From Cyathus striatus (taxonomy: Eukaryota > Basidiomycota > Agaricomycetes > Agaricales > Nidulariaceae): a DNA stretch of 64,000 bases. The position numbers and the translations under genes are program-made. Where the stretch lies: contig JAOVFP010000002.1 of assembly GCA_025738555.1 (NCBI GenBank), forward strand, positions 1,178,001 to 1,242,000, given 5' to 3'. Under the pieces are notes generated by a model. The model had not been told where the DNA came from, made no database searches, and was given only the letters and a program-made list of their open reading frames with translations. Shown piece by piece: positions 36,173 to 49,407 of this stretch (its first letter is position 1; each line of letters starts with the position of its first letter).

Positions 36173-39100
36173 TTGCCTCCAAAGCGCAATGTTTCTCCTA
36201 CAGCTGAAGCTCCAGTTGCTGTCCAGAAATGCTTACAATGCTCATCAATTGTTAAAAGTACTGTTCAATTTCGTCATGTGTCACGATCTCATGCACCTGT
36301 GGCTAGTGGAAGTGGTGGAATGAGATCAGGACAGTCAATGACTCGGGATCGTTCATCACAAATTACCTCACACAAAATTATGGGTAATGAAGGCAAAACC
36401 ATAATACAAAGGGAATCTCAGAGGCAGCGCAGTGAAAATTCACACATAAAAACAAATATGACTACAAATGATACAGAGAAGGTTACAAATGATACAGAGA
36501 ATCTTATAAATTGTACACAGAAGGAGCCTCAAGTATTTGAATCATACAATAATGAAGAATTGATCTCAGATGTAAATATTAGTAATCAAGAAATTAAAAC
36601 TCATGAACGAGATCAAAAATCTTCAGTAAGTGCATTGAATATTAAATTATACACAATCTGAAAATTATGCAGGCAAAACTAAGGGATTGGGTTCAATACC
36701 AAAATGAATTTCTAGATGAGCTGCTCTGCCACAATGGCAAAGGAGATTATACTGATCAAGAGGAATGCTATTCATGTAAGAAAGAAAAGGCTGTTTATAA
36801 ATGTAAAAATTGTTTGAATGGTGGTTTACTATGTTGCAAGAGCTGCATAGTTCAGGAACATGCTCATTTACCCCTTCATCAAATAGAAGTAGGTTAACAC
36901 CTATATTATTTAGTCTTTTACAATTTGCTTATTATACTCATTATCTAGAAATGGAATGATTCATATTTTGAAAAGGACTGTCTGAAAAACTTGGGACTTG
37001 TTATTCAGCTTGGACATGGAGGTGCTGCTTGTTTAAGTGCAGCTAAAGTCATTGTTAACTTAGTGGTGGTTGATATTACTGGAATTCACACAGTTTCAGT
37101 TGCTTCCTGTGACTGCAGAAAACAAACAATTCCTCTCTATGTTCAACTATTGCATACACAGTGGTTCCCTGCTAGTTTTATTCGTCCTCAAACAGTTTTT
37201 ACATTTGAATGTCTTGAAACTTTTCATGAACTCACATTGCAAGGAAAAACAACTTTATATGACTGGTATCATACCCTATGCCGGAAAACAGACAAATGCA
37301 AACTGGAGAATGAAATAGTGAGTATTTAAATAAGATAACAAGATAAGACACATATATTAACATATCGCAAATACAGAATCGATACAATGAATTTCAACAT
37401 GTTGTAAGAATGTGGCGAGTTCTCTTTATGTGTAAACATGGCAGTAGAGGTCAGTTCACTGAAGGAATTATGGGTACAAAAAATGGAGACTTGACAGTTG
37501 AATGCCCTGCATGTCCACATCCTAATAAAAACCTTCCTGATAATTGGGAAAATACAGATTTTTCATTGAAGTATATCTAATTTTATTACAAATGCATCTT
37601 AATTGCTAATATAACATTAATTATAGATTCCTTTATATAATGTATCTTGCTATTGATGCAAATTTTAAGTTGAGCTGCAAAGATTGTGGTATTCATGATA
37701 TAGAGCTTATGCCTGGATGGGGGCCTTATGTTGAAGAAAAGAGTTATAAATCACATCTTGAAACTCACAAGGAAAATCCAGAGGTTTGTTGTACTTACAC
37801 TCACTTTCCTGATTGCAATACTTATTCACACATACAAGATTAATACATGTGATTCTGAACATGATGCAATTCTTCAGGCTGGAATATGTTCAGCTCCAGG
37901 TCACTCAGTCACTGGAGTAGCACTTGTAATTTGTTCAAGGCATAGCTTAATTCGCCGAAATGGAGCAGGTGATTTGCAAAAAGGTGAACGGTAAGTAAGC
38001 TTTGCCACTCATATGACTATCACTACATCATTGAACAGATACTGTAATATTGACTATATTTTACTTTCAACACTTGCAAGTGTTGTTCTTCCATGGATTA
38101 TGATTACTTATGACATTGGATGTCAGTGGTCTAAAAATCTGAGAAAAAGAATAGAAGAGTATCCTGAGTCTATGAAAATTTCTTCAGATATAAAGATTGA
38201 TATTGGAGTTCCATCTTGGCATATAAATGGACATGGAAACACATGCCATAGTAGTTTTGCTTTAAAATATTTTCCAGGAGCTGGCTGTACATGTGGTGAA
38301 GAGGTTGAAACAACATGGTCTAGTAGTAATCATCTTTGCCCTAGCACACGTGAGATGGGTTCAGCTTTCTGCCATGAGGTACTAAATGATCATTGGATTG
38401 ACTGGAATTCTCAAAAGGTTTTTGGCTTTTGTTAGTATTCTTTATTTGTTTTTATTATCTTACTGATTAATACTTTATAGACCGCTTTTTTCTTAGGTGG
38501 TTTAATGAGGCTATATCAATGAGTCAAAAGCACAATGGAATTTTTGAGAAATTTAATGCAACATTCTCAACAGCCATGACAGACAAATGGAAATGTCAAA
38601 TTAAAGCATGGAATGAAAATCATACTGGACCAAATCCATATCATGAGATAGAGTGTAGTAAGTTTAATAAATATAATTTAATAATAAGTAATATTTAATA
38701 ATATTTAATCTGATAGCTAACAGACTGCAAGATGTAAGACTTGCACTAACTAATGAAGAAGCAGCAGAAACTGAAAAGGGAATTCCTCCAAAACACAAAA
38801 TAACTATGACAAAGTTTGTTCTCCTTGCATTTGAGCTTGAAGAACAACAGTAAGTTGAAAGTATGACTTAACACATACTACTGACTTATATATTTAGACA
38901 AAAACTTAAACTTGAAGTTTCTAAAATGAAAAAGAATCCAACATCTAAGAAACAAGCTGATCTTCAGGATAAATGTATTTCTCTAGCTACACAAATTCAA
39001 AAATGGCAAGAAGTTCAACTGATTTATATGCCAGAAGTGGCAACTGAATATGGAAATACTGTTACAGCTGAATTACTCCCAATAAATCTTCCCTCCAGAA

Positions 39101-40020
39101 TTCCTGTGAATTTGCAGAAATTACCTGAAATAAAAAAGGTAGCAAATTCAGAACTAAAGTTACGTAAGGCACAAGCTGAAGATGCACTGTCAGAGATACA
39201 GCATCTACGTCGTGTAATCTCAACATTATGGATATTCAAGCGGCTAAATACATCTGGTACAGGAAATGAACGAAATACACGAATGAGATTACAGTATAAA
39301 GGATTTCAAAATCAGATTGAAATATGTGCAAGTCAGTATAGAGTGGCACATATTGCTTTACAAAAACTTGATCCAAATGGAGATTGGCAGACAAATCTGT
39401 GTGAACTTAAGAAAGGGGATATCAGAGGACCTGGAAAAGATCCAGATGATCCAACAAGTAATGGACGATTTGAAATGTCATGGATATGGCTAGTACCACG
39501 TGGGTCTACAAATACTGAGAACAATGAAAATGAATTTGATGAAAGTCTCAGAGTTGAATGGGCAAAATGCCATGCCAGAAGAGATAGATGGGCAGAGGAA
39601 GTGCTCATTCTTAAAGAAGAGATGAGAAGAGTTACTCAATACTTAGAATGGAAGTCTGAGTGGTGGTCTGGATTAATTAACATAAGAGAGCATGACAGTA
39701 GTATCAAGGATGATATTAAACAAGGAGTAAAGGCATATGCTCTGAAACAGGCATCAATATGTAAGAGACTAGCACAGCACTGTGCAGATTGGTGGATACC
39801 TGCTTTCCAAAAACAGAAATATACTCCTGACTGGATTGCAAAATATATTCAACCAATCACTATTAACCCTTCAGACAAGTCTGATTGGGAGGATTTTGAT
39901 GAAGAAGATTTTATAAATGAGCAAGACAATGATGAATATGCTATGGATGATGAGGATGATGAGGAATATATGGATAATTTCATGGAAATATTGGAAGTAG
40001 AGGATGATAACAACAACTAG
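36173..40020 (+). CDS. KDZ-family transposase with CxC2-type cysteine cluster
   Basis: A multi-exon gene reading to TAG at 40018-40020, about 1,050-1,100 residues. Order: N-terminal PPKRN and a Ser/Thr-rich tail; CYSCKKEKAVYKC...CCKSC...H (36760-36880), a cysteine/histidine cluster of the kind found in KDZ transposases; a core with YLAIDANFKL (about 37640), SRHSLIRRNGAGDLQKGER (about 37935), TYDIGCQW (about 38110), SWHINGHGNTCHSSF and GEEVETTWSS (about 38290); then a long charged C-terminal part and an acidic tail (38926-40020 is one open exon of 364 codons). D in IDAN, D in YDIGCQW and E in EVETTW are the likely catalytic triad (inference from family). Introns are 45-70 nt. Oddity: the codon where ATG is expected before PPKR is TTG; the first in-frame ATG comes about 50 residues later. 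Confidence 0.88.
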
Positions 40021-40074
40021 CATACTGTATTAATATACATGTATATAACAATAGGTACACAGTAATATACAATG

Positions 40075-40943
40075 TCTTAGTGTTACTATCATCACAATGA
40101 GTGCCAATGATCACTGCCTATTAATCTCCAAATGACCACAGTTGAGTGCACTCATAATATACTAATATTATACCCTATTAATCTCCAAATAATCATATTT
40201 GAGTGCACCCATACTATACTAATATTATACTGTAGTAATTACTGCCTATTATTCTCCAAATGATCACATTTGAGTGCCTCCATATTACACTAATATTATA
40301 CCCTAATAATCACTAACTATGAACAAATGAGTGCCCCTATATTGTACTAATATTATACTGTAGTAATCACTAACTATCAATAAATGAGTGCCAATGATTA
40401 CTGTCTATTAATCTCCAAATGATCACATTTGAGTGCCTCAATAATACACTAATATTATACCTTAGTAATCAATAACTATAAACAAATGAATGCCAATGAT
40501 TACTGCATATTGATCTCCAAATGATCACATTTGAGTGCCCCAGTAATATACTAATATTATACCCTAGTTATCACTAACTATAAGCAAATGAGTGCTAATG
40601 TTCACTGCCTATTAATCTCCAAATGATCACATTTGAGTGCCCCCACAATATACTAATATTATACCCTATTAATCACTGACTATGAACAAATGAGTGTCAA
40701 TGATCACTGTCTATTAATCTCCAAATGATCACATATGAGTGCCCCAGTAATATACTAATATTATACCCTAGTAATCACTAACAATAAACAAATGAGTGCC
40801 AATGATCACTGCCTAATATTCACCAATCACACTACTTAGTATTCACCCAATTCACCTTATAAAAATGGCACTCAATTTTGCCTGGATTTTATGATTGTGG
40901 CACTCATATTTTCAGGCTAATTGGTGAATAAATTGGCTGACAC
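40075..40943 (-). repeat. Right terminal inverted repeat of the KDZ element
   Basis: Mirror of 23760-25690 without the insertion. About seven tandem units of roughly 100 bp occupy 40091-40830 (landmarks GAGTGCCAATGATCACTGCC, ATTAATCTCCAAATGATCAC, ACTAATATTATACCCT), followed by a unique 110-bp terminal part ending TAAATTGGCTGACAC. It starts only about 55 bp after the transposase stop codon. Confidence 0.88.
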
Positions 40944-40984
40944 CACTCTAACACTTTGGGCGAAAGTGTCGAGTCCAAGTTCGA

Positions 40985-41115
40985 GTCGGGCCGATAGTAC
41001 AATTGCCAACATCCATTGTTGTAAACAAAGTTGTGTGTTGTCATCACGGTCCATCGTCCGAGGGCCAGCTCTTTCACCTTACTTTCACCTTTCCCCGGTT
41101 GCGCGTTTTCTTGCA
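40985..41115 (-). repeat. Fragment related to block R, inverted
   Basis: Read on the minus strand, TTTACAACAATGGATGTTGGCA...CGGCCCGACT resembles 57205-57250 (TTTACAACATAGGATGTTGGCA...CGGCCCGACT) and more weakly 1695-1750. It sits just outside the right end of the KDZ element. Confidence 0.55.
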
Positions 41116-44100
41116 ATATGTGCATCAGAAAAAAAGCGCACCAGATACATTGGCATAGAAATAGAATATAATAGTTAAAAATATGTTGCAAACCTCAAAA
41201 ATATATTGTATTGACAACAAGTATTGTGAACTACTAGTATGGAACCTCAGAAATACCAACCCAGCAATAGTTGTCAACATTGTATAATATCGTTCCCACA
41301 GAATCCAGTACAATACCTATGAACCATACAAGGCTCACAAGGCAATACAAGTTGGCGCAATCCAATACAATCCGTCACAATCTAATACAATGCCCTTACA
41401 TTGGAATCTTGGAAAAGAAGTGAATATAAGGTGAGTGGAAGGAGTGCTTCTAATTGGTACTAGCTCTACTGCTCACTTAATGCAAACCAATAACGATTAA
41501 AAGCAATTATATTGTTCAACATACATAGTACAGCTCAGTAGTTACAGAATGAGGGAATAAAATGAAGACAAATGTGGCAAAGTTGGTGATATGAGCAGTG
41601 TACGTGCCCCAGAGAAAGTCCAAAACTCGAGTCGAGGTGCCTAGCCAGAGACATAACTTTAGGAGGGGGAAGCTGAAAACCGATGTCTAACACTTGGGCT
41701 TACATCATGATGACATTGGTCAAATGTGTGGGAGATAATTGAGTGTGTAATAGGTGGTAGTGGCAATAGGCGAAGGGGATGATGGAAGAACAGCATTGAA
41801 TTGAGCAGAAAAGCCCCCTAGAAACAACTCGGGGGGATAAGAAAATCAAAACACTGAGACTGAACAAATAATACAGTTAACATATAACAGACTTCATCAG
41901 GGCTATGTTCTACGTACTGTCAATTGATAACCGATGTGCACCCAGGTACCTAATCACTCCTCACTCTCGCTACGTCAGCCAGCAGTTGTGGTGAACCCTA
42001 GAACTAGAACAAAGGTAGGTGCAAAAAATAGACCAGGTCAGAAAGCACCATCCTACATTAACGCAATTAGTGAAATGTACATGACTCTACACCAAAGGAA
42101 ACTTAATCCTAACCCCATTCTGTGTAATTTGTACTCCCTAACTCACACCAAAACGGAAAAAGGAAGCAAAAAAGGAAAAGAAAAGATATATACGATGAAG
42201 AAGCCCTTGAATCCAAAATAAACCCGACGAAAACCTGTAACATGTAGACGATGCAGTACAGAGCCACAACCATGCCATTCTCATTAGAAGTCAATCTCAA
42301 AAGACGATAGAAAAGGAAAATTCTGCCTAGCTGAACGCTTAACTGCACACAAATCACTGTACCATATCCACCCCACATTGTCCACATACCCATGGTACAA
42401 AAGCATACAAACAAAGAGCCAAAAAACGAAAATTGTACGCAAAAGTGCTAGAACACGTACCAAAAGCACTGCGATGAGGTACTGGCGATTTGGGGCCACA
42501 TATATGTGCACATGTAATGGTGTAGTCTTGGGAATACCTTAAATCTGAGGAAAGAGAGGGGTTAGCACAAAAGAAGGCGAGGATGGGAGGATGGGGGGGT
42601 AGAAGTACCATGCAACAAACTGGTCAAGCCAATCATATACATATGTGGTGGACCAAATCTCGGTATGAATGTCCTACAAACCATCCACGTCAACTTGAGT
42701 CAAATGTCCATAGATGGCATAGACTTACACTCACATGCAATGCAATGGCGCCAATGTCAACCTCCTAGCACTTAGGGGTACTTGCCGAACTCCCGCATAA
42801 GCTCACATTCCACATTCCCCCAGCTTATACACCCAAGGGCTCATGTTGAGGGGAGTAAGGTAGTTTAAACATGGTATGGCCACTTGAAGATAGCTGAAAG
42901 GGATGTGAAGACGTCCACTTCTGAGTAAAGAGAGGGATCAATGAGAGAAAGTGAAGGAGCAAGAGGTAAATTGCATAGGTATGTCTATAAACTAGGTCTT
43001 GATATGCAGATGCTGGAGAGGGTTAGTCAATATGACACCTAATGAGCTAAAGAACGAGCTTCAATATCAGACTGAAGCAGAACATTGCCTAGGGAGTAAC
43101 ACAGCATTTCAACAGGATGTTGACATTGGTGGTCACTCAAAGGGGATAGAAAAGAAGAGTGGAGTGGAAGTGAGGGAGGGACGGAAGAAGGGAGGAAGGG
43201 AAGATGGTGAGGGGAAGGAAGCAAGAGTTGGGCAAGAGATGCTCGACTCCCACAAAACTGTTCATGGTGCACAGGCCAAGTGCAATCATTGAATGCGACG
43301 CGTTCAAGTACACATAATCATTATGTAATTTAAACACTGCATGCGTCATGGTCAAACCACTGCTCTCACCTCAGGGCATCCAGCTCCAAGTGCCCTCCAC
43401 TTGCCCTACACATCTCTCTTCTCTCCATCCCCTCGCTATTGACCACCTCAAAATGCTTCAATTGTGCATTAATAACACACAATCGATAATACTCATGCTA
43501 AAGTAGTGAATGAAAGCCCAATATTGCACTAAGTTGGTATTCATGCAATATCCAGCTCAGTCCTGACCAGGTCCCGACCCCTGTAGAGCAGGCTTTCTGC
43601 CTGCATGGTAGAATTGAGGTTCTGACGTGTTCCGATAGCATCACGTGACCTTCCCATCAAGCGCGCCAACGCGTCTGCCACTGAACCGTCCTTCTGAGCG
43701 CGTCTCAAACACTCTCAACATCTGACCAAATCCACTCAAATCTCAAACCTCAGACACACACGGAAGCATGCTTCAGGTACTCTAATAAGAGTTGCGAAGC
43801 AACGAACCTCGATACACACACACAGGACAGCAAGTTTCATCTGGGCATCGGTCACACCACATTGATTGGGCCAACAACTCTACATCTGCCCCCCCTCACC
43901 GTCGCTTCAAGACTTCTCTACATTTATTTTTCATTCTCTCAGTCTTACTCTCCTTGAAACCATAGTCTAGTCCTTATCACCTCCTTGGGTTTAATAAAAA
44001 TTTATTCACTCCTTTTAGGTATATTTCCCTTTCTCTTCCTATTTAAACTGTGTATCTAGGTCTATTGTACTTCAGTGAATTTCACCCCACTGTTCTTCTG

Positions 44101-45223
44101 CTCTCGGTCTCTCGGTTTTGCTCTCAGCTGTCATCTCACTTGCTATTTCTGTTCTCCTCAAGTTCTGTTTCTTGTTGCGCTGTTAAAACCTCTCTATTAC
44201 ATCACTGACACTTTCTGTTTTTTTACCTTAGAACCTTAAGGTTAGATGGACATGCTAACTGCTCGCATTCTTCATCGAGGAACGTTCAACAACACTTTGT
44301 CCTCTTCACCTCCCGACCCCAAATCTCTTTATACATTTTGTTCTATGACTCAAAAGACAGTTCTAAAATATTACGTCTATAGTAAGGTTCGTTAAGTGAT
44401 ATACTTGATCTTTTATTTTATAAAAACAAGTGTTATCCCCCACTAAACAACAGATTGTAGTCGTCATTTCAGTCTAATTTCTATTTCTATTCACTCCTCC
44501 CCAATATTCCACTGTCTGAAAACATTTCATTGTCATCTCACTCTCAAAAATCAGTCAAATCAAATATACTGGAACCTTATTCACTGATGCTCTACCACCC
44601 TCGATGCTATTCCATTTGGATTCATATTTGTTTCGCATTCTACACTCACCCCCACTGCTCACTCTAAAATAGCTTTGTACTTTCGTTAAATTATGCTACT
44701 ATTCTGAAACTATGAAGACCTCCGAGGAACAATATTGTGTTTTAAGACTTTCTGAAATCTGATATCGCCAACAACACAGTAATCAGACATTAATAACTCG
44801 TCTGAGGTGGCCCCTCTGGCCCCCTTCCTTCATGATGCACCCCTCTCCTCTCTTCAAGGCCTCAGGCAAATTGTTAATGAGTGCAAATGAGTATGTGTGT
44901 TGGAGATGTGCCACCTAGTGGCTCATACTTGGATGATTTTGAAGGGCAACAGTTCAAATATATTATTTAGATATACTAATAGCTGTATTTTCTCAAAAAT
45001 ACAGTTGAATGTAGCCTTCAACAAACTATACTTCGCTGAAGTCTTTTTGCACTATGCCATTGGCGATGGTAGCTATATCCTATACAGTTTGTATGCTGTG
45101 AAGTACTTCGATTCACAGATGGCCTACACTATCTAGGTCATGAATTGCGAGTCATCTCGAATCACTGTGACCCATATCATCAAGTATATAACATCTCTCT
45201 CCTTAATTGATTTATGAAGTTAA
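41116..45223. other. No recognisable gene
   Basis: Short frames only, several from G-rich or purine-rich sequence (43140-43230). A small AATACAA-type microrepeat lies near 41340-41400. A CG-containing stretch at 43600-43780 stands out from AT-rich surroundings, but I see no coding pattern in it. Pyrimidine-rich tracts fill 43880-44700. Confidence 0.45.
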
Positions 45224-45530
45224 TGTTGAGATTATCTTATCTCGACAAAAGCGGATCTAGCGGATCTTATCTAATCATGGAACTCCGTAGCACATACTAG
45301 AACCTTCTAGTATGTTTATTCTTAGGTAGATGTAATTATAGTAGCACTATATACAGTACTGCTGTACTCAACAGCATAACAGCTTAACAGCTCCTTTTAC
45401 AGCAGTAGATATTTATATACACCTCTTGTACAGTATATAAACCCCCCAGTTTTACTGGATAACAATAAGAAAGTCTTTACTCTTCTTACAGTCGCTCTAT
45501 GCCTCTATCTACACACTCTACCTCTCAGGT
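45224..45530 (+). repeat. Possible solo LTR
   Basis: The segment starts TGTTGAGATTATCTTATCTC, contains a TATA-like box (CAGTATATAAACC near 45433) followed by a CT-rich stretch (TCTTTACTCTTCTTACAG) and ends in CTACCTCTCA. This is the layout of LTRs of fungal Copia or Gypsy elements. No second copy, primer-binding site or 5-bp target duplication was found, so it is tentative. Confidence 0.4.
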
Positions 45531-46690
45531 GAGCCTGTACCCAGATCAGCAACTGCCCTGTGCAGAGTCCTTGCTGTTTCTACAGTTAAACTTCAGATCA
45601 TGTAGAAAGCTAGCAATAGGAATTTATATGCCAAATTACACAAGGAGATGAAAGGAATCTAAGTTCACCTCCTGCACCAGTTAATATCACATGCATAATT
45701 CTTTAAATACTAATAATTCCTTCTATCTCATGCACCAGTCCCTCAATGTCTTACTTTCACCACATATTTCACTACGAATTATTTGTTATCCCATTCCCAT
45801 TTCCTATTGAGCTATTTTAAATGCTTACATTATGTCTTAATCACTGCTCCACCTCATTTTGTTGATTTTAATGGCTTTGTTCTTTTGTTGGCATAATTAC
45901 TTTTCCTCTTCATATTTTTCATTGCACAACACATTACACATTGCAATCTAGTCATAAAGCTGTTTGGCAAGGATATCATAGGTAAAAAGTGTATCATGCT
46001 GTATGCAACCTTGCAATTGCTTATTTCAAATCTGTTAGTGACAGACGAGCAAAAACTCGAAGTCGAACTCAAACACAAAGAAGAAGGAGAGAAAAGTGAA
46101 TCTTATTGCTTGTCTGGAATAAACTAGCACAAGAATAAGGAATATCTAACTAAAATGACCATATTTATAATGAAAGTCCATGAGGAAACTGCATGTAATC
46201 TAACCTACACTATAACGCATGTTTACTGTGCTTCTACTGTGCAAACTCATGTACTACGTATGTAACAAGCATGGCCGAACTGTGAACTGTGCCCGTAGTC
46301 TTGATGAATAATGCATGTTGATATGCATGGTGTCCGCATTGTATGTCATGTGATATATGTCAGGTGACTGTGATAAGATAAGTTATACAGATTAGATAAG
46401 ATAAGATGTGAAATCCTAACAAAATCCGAATGATCATTTTTATAAGTAAAAGTAAGTACAATCAGCCAAATGTGCTACTGTGTGTTCCTCAAGCCCTATG
46501 AAGCTCTATAAACACGTCTCATTATTCATATAAACCTTATCATAATGTCCACATTTTTATTCAATCTGATAAATAATTTGTAGAAGTGAAATTGAAGCTA
46601 CACATGCAATGTTTGTTCATGTTTTCACACATTGTGCTTTCAGCCAAATGTGCTATACTGTGCGTTCCTCAGGCCCTACAAGGCCGCAAA
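45531..46690. other. No recognisable gene
   Basis: Short frames only. A CAGCCAAATGTGCTA.TGTG.GTTCCTCA run occurs twice (46463 and 46642), an old short duplication directly left of the AACTCGA element. Confidence 0.45.
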
Positions 46691-49407
46691 AATGGGCCAT
46701 CAACTTTTCGAGTTACCAGTAACTCAAATGGAACTCGACTGGAACTCGACTGAAACTTAACTTAGGAACTTACCTGTAACTCGAAAAATGTAAATTGTAT
46801 GGTATATCACAGACATTCTAGCACTACTATGGATTGCTAGATTAATGATCACTCACTATTGCACTTCCACGCTCATTGTTTCCCATGCCCCTGAATGTCA
46901 ATCATTAATTTGATCTGATGCCTCTACTTCTATCAAATTAATCAATGAGTGCCGTGTGTTGTTTCTGCGGCGCATTTGATCGCATTCATGTGCCTCGTCA
47001 TTGTCATAAACAGTGAGCGCCCATTATTTTCATTTCTGGTCAAATTCTTGGGTGATTCCTCTCAATTTTTTTGTGAATATGAATGTATATTAAATGCTTT
47101 GACATTACAGCTAAATTACTTATGAAATAGTATGAAAAGCTGCAATTATTATTATTCATATAATATTTTTTATAAGCACAGTACATGATGTTTATACAAC
47201 TAAGATGTTATATTACATACAAAATAACTAACTTCACATTGTAAAAAAAAATCACAGGAAGAATTCAAAAAGTGAGAGAAGAATGCACAAAATATGTGCT
47301 CACTGTTGAGCATGATGATGGAAGAAGTGTGATGCGATCACCATCAATGCATCAGAAGCAAGTGGAATGATCGGGGATTTGGTGGATGATATGATGGCGC
47401 TATTTTTACACATCTGCGGCGGCATGGGTGGGCGTGGGAAACAACGAGCTAAGGGATCGTGACAACAATGAGTACAATCATAAAGTATGGGTTTTTTGGT
47501 ATGGAACTTGAGGAACTTAAGTGGAACTCGAATGGAACTCAACTCAAATTCGAGTGGAGTCAAGTGTCATTTATCACTCGAAGGTAACTCGATGGTAACT
47601 TAACTCCACTCAACTGACACTCAAATAAAATTATAAGCGAGAAACTCGACTCCACTCGATAGAACTTAACTTTCACTCAAAAAAAATAAGCAAGAAACTC
47701 AACTCCACTTGATGGAACTTAACTTTTGCTCAAAAAAATAAGCAAGAAACTTAACTTTACGCTAGGGAACTTAGTTCTACAATTGTATTGTATGGAGTAC
47801 CCTACAATAATACATACAGTAGTTTGTGTTACTTCCCGCCCCCCCCCCCCCTGCCCATTCTTTCCCATGCCTATAATTCAATCTTTACTCATTTCCCAGC
47901 ATACTCATTGTTGCGCGCACCTCCGCTCGTAATTTCCCACGCTTCCGCTTAACATATCGCGCCTACATACTTTCGCGCTCAATGTTTCCCACACTCCGCT
48001 CATTGTCACCTGTACCTCCGCTCATAATTTCCCACGCCCCCGCTTAACATTCGTGCTTACATACCTTCATGTTCAATGTTTCCTATGCTCTTTTCTGTTG
48101 TCCGCCATCGCACTTACAATTTCCCACGCTTCCGCCTTTCATTAATTTGTTAAGTTTTCCTCCAATATATTAATGTATACTGTATACATTATAGAAGGTA
48201 TTTATTGAGCAATGTCTGAATTATAAAGTTTTCAACATTATTCCGCTGTTTACAGGTGTCCGCATTCTCAGTCAACATTTTCCCACGCTTCCGCTATCAT
48301 TCTAACCTCTAGTCATTCTATCCCGCCCTCCCGCTCATGATTTCCCACGCCTCCGCTTATAATTTCTGTTGTTTACTGCTGTCTGCATTCCTACTCAACA
48401 TTTTCCCACGCTTCCGCTATCATTCTGACCTCTACTCATTCTATCCCGCTCTCCCACTCATGATTTCCCACGTCTCCGCTTCTCCTCTAATCATTATTTC
48501 CTGCCCTCCCGCTTGCAATTTCCCACGCATTTCATCATTTCCCGCCCTCATGCTCATAGTTTCCCACGCCTCCGCTCTTATTTTTCCATACAATTAATAC
48601 ACATTTCTAAACAAATCACATAATCTGTTGTACAAAGCATGGAACATATTAATAATAAACACTAAATACATATGTAACTCGCATTTTTATAAGTTTATTT
48701 ACATTAGTACTTAGTAAAATGTGGCCTACTATATGTATAATAACTTATATTAAGTGATGCAAAAAGATTGAAATAAAAAGAGCAAGAATTGAGCTAAGAA
48801 ATCAGAAAAGACTTGCTCACTGTTGAGCATGATGAGCATTGATGTTCACATGTTGATGTCGCAGTGATAAATATTTGTGTATGATAGATGTGATGGTTCA
48901 ACACTACATGCAAACAAAAGTAAATAATGGTGGGCAGAGTGCGTGGGAAATGTAGAAGAAATTAGGCAAGGTGCGGGACAGAGAGTAGTGATAGCAGTAG
49001 TAGTGATTGGGAACTCAACTTATACTCACTAAAAAATTAGTGAGGAACTTAAGTCCACTCGAAAAACTTAACTCCCACTCAGATAGTAGTACTAGTAATT
49101 AGTTAGGGAACTTCAAAAAATTAGTGAGGAACTTAAGTACACTCGAAAAACTTAAATGGAACTCGACTTTAGCTCAAAAAATAAAATAAGTGAGGAACTT
49201 AAGTTTACTTGAGGAAACTCGACTTTTACCAGATAAAAAAGAAGGGAACTCGAGTCCACTCGAAATAAGAAAATGGCCACTTGAAGTAACTTAACTTTGA
49301 CTCGAAAAAGTTAAGCGAGCTCAAAAGTGGAACTCAACTATAACTTAAGTGAGACTCGACTTTAACTCGAAAAACTCGACAAGAACTCGAAAAGTTAGCA
49401 GCCCATT
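46691..49407. mobile_element. TIR element with AACTCGA subterminal repeats, about 2.7 kb
   Basis: Left end AATGGGCCATCAACTTTTCG and reversed right end AATGGGCTGCTAACTTTTCG match through CGAGTT, about 24 bp. Both flanking zones (46690-46800 and 47510-47780; 49015-49400) are filled with AACTCGACT, GGAACTTAAC and CACTCGAAA motifs. The core carries a minisatellite. No transposase frame is present. Flanking octamers do not match, so no target duplication is claimed. The motif style resembles the 701-bp element at 7.1 kb, which also has GACTCGA-type motifs. Confidence 0.6.
47845..48590 (+). repeat. Degenerate minisatellite with TTTCCCACGCYTCCGCT motif
   Basis: TTTCCCACGC or close variants followed by CTCCGCT or TTCCGCT recur at least ten times with irregular spacing of about 20-70 bp (for example 47930, 48028, 48118, 48278, 48340, 48405, 48530, 48563). 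It is strongly strand-asymmetric, pyrimidine-rich on the plus strand. Confidence 0.75.

Larger units (their letters stand above)
23760..40943 (+). mobile_element. Putative 17.2-kb KDZ transposon with long TIRs and cargo
   Basis: The left end (from 23760, GTGTCAGCCAATTTATTCAC...) and the right end (reversed from 40943) are almost identical for about 840-870 bp, once a 1,064-bp insert in the left TIR is removed. The inner part of each TIR consists of about 100-bp tandem units. The right TIR begins right after the stop of the KDZ transposase gene (40020), which places the transposase inside the unit. Cargo includes a preserved minus-strand gene (29271-31815) and an ORF cluster within an inner inverted repeat (27050-28570). 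Flanks ATGCATAA and CACTCTAA do not form a target duplication, so the ends may come from recombination between copies, or the duplication has decayed. Confidence 0.78.
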
